From positions 47,161-111,160 of the forward strand of contig NZ_SELG01000027.1 of the NCBI RefSeq assembly GCF_007845635.1: a DNA stretch of 64,000 bases, given 5' to 3'. This document shows, piece by piece, positions 59,334 to 64,000 of this stretch. Positions within the stretch are counted from its first letter, which is position 1, and each line of letters begins with the position of its first letter. The translations under genes and the position numbers were made by a program. The notes below the pieces were generated by a model that did no database searches, was not told where the DNA came from, and saw only the letters and a list, made by a program, of their open reading frames with translations. Origin of the DNA: Apibacter muscae (GTDB lineage Bacteria; Bacteroidota; Bacteroidia; Flavobacteriales; Weeksellaceae).

Positions 59334-60152
59334 TTAAGGAAACTTAGGGAATTTTTTGAAATCTGGCTTACGTTTTTCCAGAAAAGCATTTTTCCCTTCT
59401 TGTGCTTCATCCATTAAATAATACATTAAAGTAGCATCGCCTGCCAACTGCATCAGACCATGTTGACCATCTAATTCAGCATTTAAGCACCGCTTAATCA
59501 TCCTTAAAGCCAATGGGCTTCTCTCTTGCATGATTTGGCACCATTCAATGGTGGCATCTTCCAATTCAGAAAAAGGAACCACTTTATTTACCATACCCAT
59601 TTCCATTGCTTCATGGGCGGTATATTGTTGACACAAAAACCAAATTTCTCTTGCTTTTTTCTGCCCCACACTTCTGGCTAAATAGGAGGAACCGAATCCA
59701 CCATCAAAACTTCCAACTTTTGGTCCGGTTTGTCCAAACTTAGCATTTTCAGAAGCTATAGTTAGGTCGCATACTACATGAAGCACATGTCCTCCTCCAA
59801 TTGCATAGCCGTTAACCATTGCAATAACTGGCTTAGGTATCTCTCTGATTTTTTTATGTAAATCCAACACATTTAATCTAGGAATGCCGTCCTCACCCAT
59901 ATATCCTCCCACACCTTTTACGTTTTGATCACCTCCACTACAAAACGCTTTGTCTCCTGCACCCGTTAAAATAATAACATCAATTTCTGAATGTTCACGG
60001 CAATAGTCCATGGCTTCTAACATTTGAAAATTGGTCTCCGGTCTAAATGCGTTGTATACTTGAGGTCTATTGATTGTAATTTTTGCAATCCCTTCCCAAT
60101 ATTGAAACAATATATCTGAATATTCTTTTATAGTTTTCCAATTTCTAGCCAT
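59334..60152 (-). CDS. menB: 1,4-dihydroxy-2-naphthoyl-CoA synthase
   Basis: The 272-residue crotonase-fold enzyme matches MenB. It has [60 protein letters not shown] (oxyanion hole) and [23 protein letters not shown]. The ring-closing Asp and the C-terminal helices are typical ([11 protein letters not shown]). It forms the naphthoquinone ring in menaquinone synthesis. A TAACTTTG box at 60177-60184 lies 25 bp upstream and may be its promoter. Confidence 0.95.
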   Translation of the reverse strand: MARNWKTIKEYSDILFQYWEGIAKITINRPQVYNAFRPETNFQMLEAMDYCREHSEIDVIILTGAGDKAFCSGGDQNVKGVGGYMGEDGIPRLNVLDLHKKIREIPKPVIAMVNGYAIGGGHVLHVVCDLTIASENAKFGQTGPKVGSFDGGFGSSYLARSVGQKKAREIWFLCQQYTAHEAMEMGMVNKVVPFSELEDATIEWCQIMQERSPLALRMIKRCLNAELDGQHGLMQLAGDATLMYYLMDEAQEGKNAFLEKRKPDFKKFPKFP

Positions 60153-60176
60153 ATTATTTTTTTGTTTTTAAACATC

Positions 60177-60184
60177 CAAAGTTA
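60177..60184 (-). promoter_or_regulatory. Candidate -7 box of menB
   Basis: Reverse-strand TAACTTTG fits TAnnTTTG and lies 25 bases before the menB ATG. No clean -33 TTG was found. Confidence 0.4.
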
Positions 60185-60292
60185 AAAATTTTTAAGAGTT
60201 ATGCTTACTAAAGTGTTCCTTTAAAGCACTATTTAAAATTTCGTTAAAAATTTTTTCCGATGTTTATTTTTTTTATTTTTATAATAAAAAAA

Positions 60293-60646
60293 ATGAACTA
60301 TATAAATAATTTCTTTAGAAAAATACCTGATTGGCTTTCTAGTAAACTTTCTATTTTTATTTATTTATTCTTACTTTTTTACCTAGTAATCTTCGCTCTC
60401 CTATGCATTATAATACCGTCTTGGAAAGATTTTATGCCCTCCGACAATGCTCAATTAATTTTTGGAAATTATACTAATGTTATTAGTGCATTGGGTGCTT
60501 CCATTGCTGCGGGTAGTGGAGTAAGTGCTCATAATAGTTCTCAAATTTCTAGAAGAAATCATAGAGAATTATTAGACACTATCAAAAAATTGAATAATCG
60601 ACTGGATGAATTAAATAAATCTATTTCCGATAATAAAAAAATTTAA
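60293..60646 (+). CDS. Small membrane protein with cytoplasmic coiled coil
   Basis: From ATG 60293 the protein has 117 residues: two membrane segments (KLSIFIYLFLLFYLVIFALLCIII and NVISALGASIAAGSGVSA) and a C-terminal charged coiled coil (RELLDTIKKLNNRLDELNKSI). The open frame begins at 60260 but the extra residues are hydrophobic and less likely as a start. Function unknown. It lies between menB and the permease gene with no clear operon partner. Confidence 0.55.
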   Translation: MNYINNFFRKIPDWLSSKLSIFIYLFLLFYLVIFALLCIIIPSWKDFMPSDNAQLIFGNYTNVISALGASIAAGSGVSAHNSSQISRRNHRELLDTIKKLNNRLDELNKSISDNKKI

Positions 60647-60689
60647 ATCTATTTAACTATTTATATAATCAATCTTTTACTGCTTGTAA

Positions 60690-62111
60690 TTACTTAAATG
60701 AATCATTCTCATTTAAATCAAACCTGTCATTTAACCACTGCTTTCTAACTTTGCTAGGGATTAGAAAATGCCCAACAGCGAGAATAATAAACCATACGGG
60801 TGTAAAGATTAATGCTTGCCTAGTATCATCTTTAAACCAAAGAGCTATAATAAGAAGAACAAAGAACGTTAAAGCTCCGTAAACAGAAAATAATCCACCT
60901 GGGACTTTGAATTTAGATTTTTTGTGTAATTCTTTCCTTTTCGATCTATATACTATATAGGAGATCAAAATCATTGACCATACAAAAACAAACAAAATTG
61001 TTGAAGCTGTACTTACTAAAGTAAATGCAAGCATGATATTTTCATTCCCAAAGTATAATAAAATAACTGCCGGTAGTAAACAAAGGCATGAAAATAAAAG
61101 ACCATATGCGGGTACTGAAACTTTAGAGAGTTTTTTAAAAATGGTAGGAGCCTTTTGACTTAGAGCTAAACCGTAAAGCATTCTACTTGTTGAAAAAATA
61201 CCACTATTTGCTGAAGATGCTGCGGAGGTCAAAACCACAAAATACGTAATACTAAAAGCAGCAGCAATTCCTGCGAAATTAAATAATACTATAAATGGAC
61301 TAGCATTAGGATTTATCATTCTCCATGGCATTACAGACATTATAACAGCCAAAGCCAATACATAAAAAAATATTACACGTACAGGTATTGCATTGATCGC
61401 CTTAGGAAGAGTTTTTTCAGGATCTTTAGTTTCAGCAGCAGTAGTACCTACCAATTCAACACCTACAAAAGCAAAAACCGCAATCTGAAATCCAGCTACA
61501 AAACCCGCGAATCCAGTAGGAAAGAATCCTCCATCGCTCCATATATTACTTAAAGATGCAACAATACCTACGGGTGTCTTAAATTTATAGATGATGAAAA
61601 CAGCGCCAATAATAACTAGAGCTACGATTGCTAAAATTTTTATAATTGAAAACCAGAATTCTGCTTCACCAAAAAGTTTTACAGTTAATAAATTTAGACA
61701 TAGAAAAATAAGTATACAAATGAATGCGGGTACCCATGGATCAACAGCTCCAGGAAATAAATATTCAATATATCCTGAAATAGCAATTAAATCTGCACTC
61801 CCAGTAACTATCCAACAGAACCAATAAGTCCAACCCATAAAGAATCCAGCAGTAGGACCTAACAAATCTGTTACAAAATCTACAAATGATTTGTATTGAA
61901 GATTCGATAATAATAATTCCCCCATTGCGCGCATAACGAAAAATAATACAAACCCTATGATTGCATAAACCAATAATATTGAGGGTCCTGCTAAACTAAT
62001 CGTTTTACCTGAGCCCATGAATAATCCTGTCCCTATAGCTCCACCAATAGCTATTAATTGTATATGTCTATTTGTTAGGTTTCTCTGTAACTTTTTGCCT
62101 GGTTGATTCAT
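60690..62111 (-). CDS. Amino acid permease (APC superfamily, AAT-like)
   Basis: The 473-residue protein has about twelve helices and AAT-family signatures: LTNRHIQLIAIGGAIGTGLFMGSG (the helix-1 unwound amino-acid site), GFQIAVFAFVGVELVGTTAAETKDPEKTLPKAI, and PVRVIFFYVLALAVI. This resembles AnsP/CycA/AroP-type amino acid/proton symporters; the substrate cannot be read. The open frame starts at 62147, but Met at 62111 (MNQPGKKLQRNLTNRH) is the usual family start. Confidence 0.88.
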   Translation of the reverse strand: MNQPGKKLQRNLTNRHIQLIAIGGAIGTGLFMGSGKTISLAGPSILLVYAIIGFVLFFVMRAMGELLLSNLQYKSFVDFVTDLLGPTAGFFMGWTYWFCWIVTGSADLIAISGYIEYLFPGAVDPWVPAFICILIFLCLNLLTVKLFGEAEFWFSIIKILAIVALVIIGAVFIIYKFKTPVGIVASLSNIWSDGGFFPTGFAGFVAGFQIAVFAFVGVELVGTTAAETKDPEKTLPKAINAIPVRVIFFYVLALAVIMSVMPWRMINPNASPFIVLFNFAGIAAAFSITYFVVLTSAASSANSGIFSTSRMLYGLALSQKAPTIFKKLSKVSVPAYGLLFSCLCLLPAVILLYFGNENIMLAFTLVSTASTILFVFVWSMILISYIVYRSKRKELHKKSKFKVPGGLFSVYGALTFFVLLIIALWFKDDTRQALIFTPVWFIILAVGHFLIPSKVRKQWLNDRFDLNENDSFK

Positions 62112-62242
62112 TTTATAATTTAATTCACTTTTTAATGAGATTAGCATGTAAAAGTATGATAAAATTAATTTTTCTAGAAAAAAATAATTATAAAATATTT
62201 ATTAATTCGCATATACCTCTCTAAGCTGAATTAATAATTATT

Positions 62243-62250
62243 TACTTTTG
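62243..62250 (+). promoter_or_regulatory. Candidate -7 box of the alpha/beta hydrolase gene
   Basis: TACTTTTG fits TAnnTTTG and ends 16 bases before the ATG at 62267. No clear TTG lies 17-23 bases upstream. Confidence 0.4.
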
Positions 62251-62266
62251 TATAAAAGCATTAAAA

Positions 62267-63046
62267 ATGAATAAACAAATCTTACATTCTAAAATATACG
62301 AAAACAAAAACAAACCATCCCTTTTAATATTCCATGGTTTGTTTGGTTTACTTGATAATTGGGGAAGTTTAGGAAAAAAATTTGGAGAAAATTATGATAC
62401 TCATTTAATTGATTTAAGAAATCATGGAAAAAGTTTTCATTCTGATGAAATGAGTTATGAATCTATGGTTGAAGATATTGCAGATTATATAGATTTTTAT
62501 AACTTAAATAAACCTATTCTTCTAGGTCATTCTTTAGGAGGGAGAGCTGTCATGTCTTTTTCAATAGAGAAACCTAATTTGGTTCATAAACTAATTGTTG
62601 TAGATATGGCTCCCAAAGCCTATGAGCCACATCATGTCAAAATTTTTGAAGCATTAAATACTATAGATTTTTCTAATGTAAGAGATCGAAAAGATGTTGA
62701 AAATATGCTTTCTAAAGAAATTGATAATAAGGCCATTGTTCAGTTCTTAGTAAAAAATGTTTATAGAAAGGATGATAATTCATTTGATTTTCGATTTAAC
62801 TTGAAAGGTTTAGAGAAAAATTATATTCACATAATTTCAAAAGCCATTGAAACTGGTATATTTCTCGGGTCAAGTTTATTTATTTCAGGAGAAAAATCCA
62901 ATTATATACTTGAGGATGACAAAATTGAAATTATTAAACAATTCCCTAATTCTGAATTTATTTCAATATCTAATGCGGGACATTGGGTGCAAGCAGAAAA
63001 TCCAACTGATTTTTATAATTCTGTTGTTTCATTTATTGAATCCTAA
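62267..63046 (+). CDS. Alpha/beta hydrolase (YbfF-like esterase)
   Basis: The 259-residue protein matches alpha/beta hydrolases. It has LLIFHGLFGLLDNWGSLGKKFG (oxyanion His-Gly), DLRNHGKSFHSDEMSYESM, the nucleophile elbow GHSLGGRAVM (about residues 87-96) and a late NAGHWVQAENP with the catalytic His. It resembles YbfF, an acyl-CoA/ester hydrolase. Cytoplasmic, single domain. The next gene, lpxB, begins 160 bp later on the same strand. Confidence 0.85.
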   Translation: MNKQILHSKIYENKNKPSLLIFHGLFGLLDNWGSLGKKFGENYDTHLIDLRNHGKSFHSDEMSYESMVEDIADYIDFYNLNKPILLGHSLGGRAVMSFSIEKPNLVHKLIVVDMAPKAYEPHHVKIFEALNTIDFSNVRDRKDVENMLSKEIDNKAIVQFLVKNVYRKDDNSFDFRFNLKGLEKNYIHIISKAIETGIFLGSSLFISGEKSNYILEDDKIEIIKQFPNSEFISISNAGHWVQAENPTDFYNSVVSFIES

Positions 63047-63206
63047 AGTTATTAACAATAATACTTATTAAATAATAATTTGAAAATTATTTAATGAGCA
63101 AGTAAATAAACTTTTTTAATTAGAATAAGCAAAGATTTAGAATAATAGATTAGATATTATATTTAAACATTTAGCAAATTCCCATATAACTTATCAAATA
63201 ACAGCC

Positions 63207-64000
63207 ATGAAATACTATTTAATTGCAGGAGAAGCTTCAGGTGATTTGCATGCTTCAAACTTAATGAAAGAAATTAAAAAATTAGACTTTGAAGCAAAAT
63301 TTAGATTCTGGGGAGGAGATTTGATGAAGGCTCAAGGAGGTCAATTGGTAAAACATTACAAACAACTTGCATTTATGGGATTTGTGGAAGTTGTACAAAA
63401 TATTGGAACTATTCTAGGTAATATCAAATTTTGTAAAGAGGATATCTCCAACTTTCATCCAGATTGCGTTATTTTTATTGATTATCCAGGGTTTAATCTA
63501 CGATTATGCAAATTTGTTAAAAATCTAGGAATTAAGACATATTACTATATTTCACCCCAACTTTGGGCTTGGAAATCTGGACGGGTTAAGTTAATAAAAA
63601 AGTATGTGGATCATATGTTTGTAATTCTACCATTTGAAAAAGATTTTTATGCAATGTACAATTATAATGTTGATTTTGTAGGTCATCCACTTTTAGATGC
63701 TCTAAATCATATACCTAAAATTAATGAACAACAATTTAGATCAGAAAATAGATTATCTAATAAACCAATTATAGCTCTATTACCTGGAAGCAGAAAGCAG
63801 GAAATAAAAAAAATTTTACCTTTAATGCTTAGCATTAAAAAAGAATTTCCAGACTATGAATTTGTCATCGCAGGAGCACCCTCATTTAATTTGGATTTTT
63901 ACAACCATTTAATAAATAGTAAAATAAAAATCATAACGAATCAAACCTATCAATTACTACAACTATCAGAAGTCGCATTAGTAACCTCAGGGACAGCGAC
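63207..64000 (+). CDS. lpxB: Lipid-A-disaccharide synthase (partial, runs off the right edge)
   Basis: From ATG 63207 the frame is open to the window end, about 264 residues. It begins MKYYLIAGEASGDLHASNLM, the LpxB signature, and continues with FWGGDLMKAQGG, AFMGFVEVV, CVIFIDYPGFNLRL, YYISPQLWAWKSGRVK, FVGHPLLDAL and LLPGSRKQEIKKILPLML. It condenses UDP-diacylglucosamine and lipid X into the lipid A disaccharide at the inner membrane. About the last quarter of the gene lies outside the window. Confidence 0.96.
   Translation, partial: MKYYLIAGEASGDLHASNLMKEIKKLDFEAKFRFWGGDLMKAQGGQLVKHYKQLAFMGFVEVVQNIGTILGNIKFCKEDISNFHPDCVIFIDYPGFNLRLCKFVKNLGIKTYYYISPQLWAWKSGRVKLIKKYVDHMFVILPFEKDFYAMYNYNVDFVGHPLLDALNHIPKINEQQFRSENRLSNKPIIALLPGSRKQEIKKILPLMLSIKKEFPDYEFVIAGAPSFNLDFYNHLINSKIKIITNQTYQLLQLSEVALVTSGTA

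Noticed and set aside
1..64000. CRISPR arrays, rRNA and tRNA genes
   Set aside because: No regularly spaced repeats, 16S/23S motifs or tRNA T-loop/acceptor pairs were recognised in the gaps.

Overview
The window comes from a low-G+C Bacteroidota genome, most likely a flavobacterium (Weeksellaceae-like). The host genes read best as Flavobacteriia (class II HMG-CoA reductase, MenB, LpxB, a DUF4280 effector, MuiA-like protein), and several start regions carry the flavobacterial promoter pattern TTG-N(~20)-TAnnTTTG. The placement is inferred from protein families and promoter style, not from a marker gene.

Region 1 (1 to about 21770) is most of a Mu-like transposable prophage, cut by the left edge. 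Its early end lies on the right: an S24-type repressor faces a Ner-like regulator, DDE transposase A, target-selection ATPase B, a second ATPase, small early genes, a Gam-like protein, a GemA/gp16-like protein and replication-like genes. Late genes lie on the left in two divergent blocks. Rightward: terminase subunits, gp36-like, DUF935 portal, a MuF head protein with a toxin-like C-terminus, gpG-like and gp37-like proteins. Leftward: ClpP-type protease/scaffold, capsid, probable lysis genes and tail sheath.

The most striking system is a complete diversity-generating retroelement (DGR) in the prophage early region (about 13393-15419). It has a DGR-type reverse transcriptase, one 76-bp template repeat (TR), and two tandem paralogous target genes, each with a 76-bp variable repeat (VR). 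Against the TR, VR1 differs at 14 positions, all template adenines. VR2 differs at 13 adenines plus one other base. This adenine-specific pattern is direct evidence of mutagenic retrohoming. The targets are small proteins of unknown function beside Gam and GemA-like genes, not tail fibres.

Region 2 (about 21771-31050) is host DNA: a tandem duplication of a lipoprotein gene with its promoter and terminator, a hydroxyacid dehydrogenase, RNase HII, and a five-gene operon resembling the mycobacterial decaprenyl-phosphoryl-arabinose pathway (UbiA-type phosphoribosyltransferase, DprE1, AftB-like GT-C protein, DprE2, HAD phosphatase).

Region 3 (31050-43500) is mostly housekeeping: TyrS, HMG-CoA reductase, lipoate ligase, a MuiA-like surface protein, a tandem CrcB pair, glutamate dehydrogenase and UvrA.

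Region 4 (43860-48400) looks like a type VI secretion cargo module: a LysM protein, two near-identical ankyrin-repeat lipoproteins (probable immunity) and a DUF4280 (PAAR-like)/class 3 lipase effector.

Region 5 (48400-64000) holds an OpgB-like phosphoglycerol transferase, a YggS-type PLP protein, an M16 peptidase, NhaA, an alkyltransferase-like protein lacking its cysteine, an Nramp transporter with a C-terminal universal-stress domain, a nitroreductase, MenB, an amino acid permease, an alpha/beta hydrolase and the start of lpxB. I saw no rRNA, tRNA or CRISPR array.
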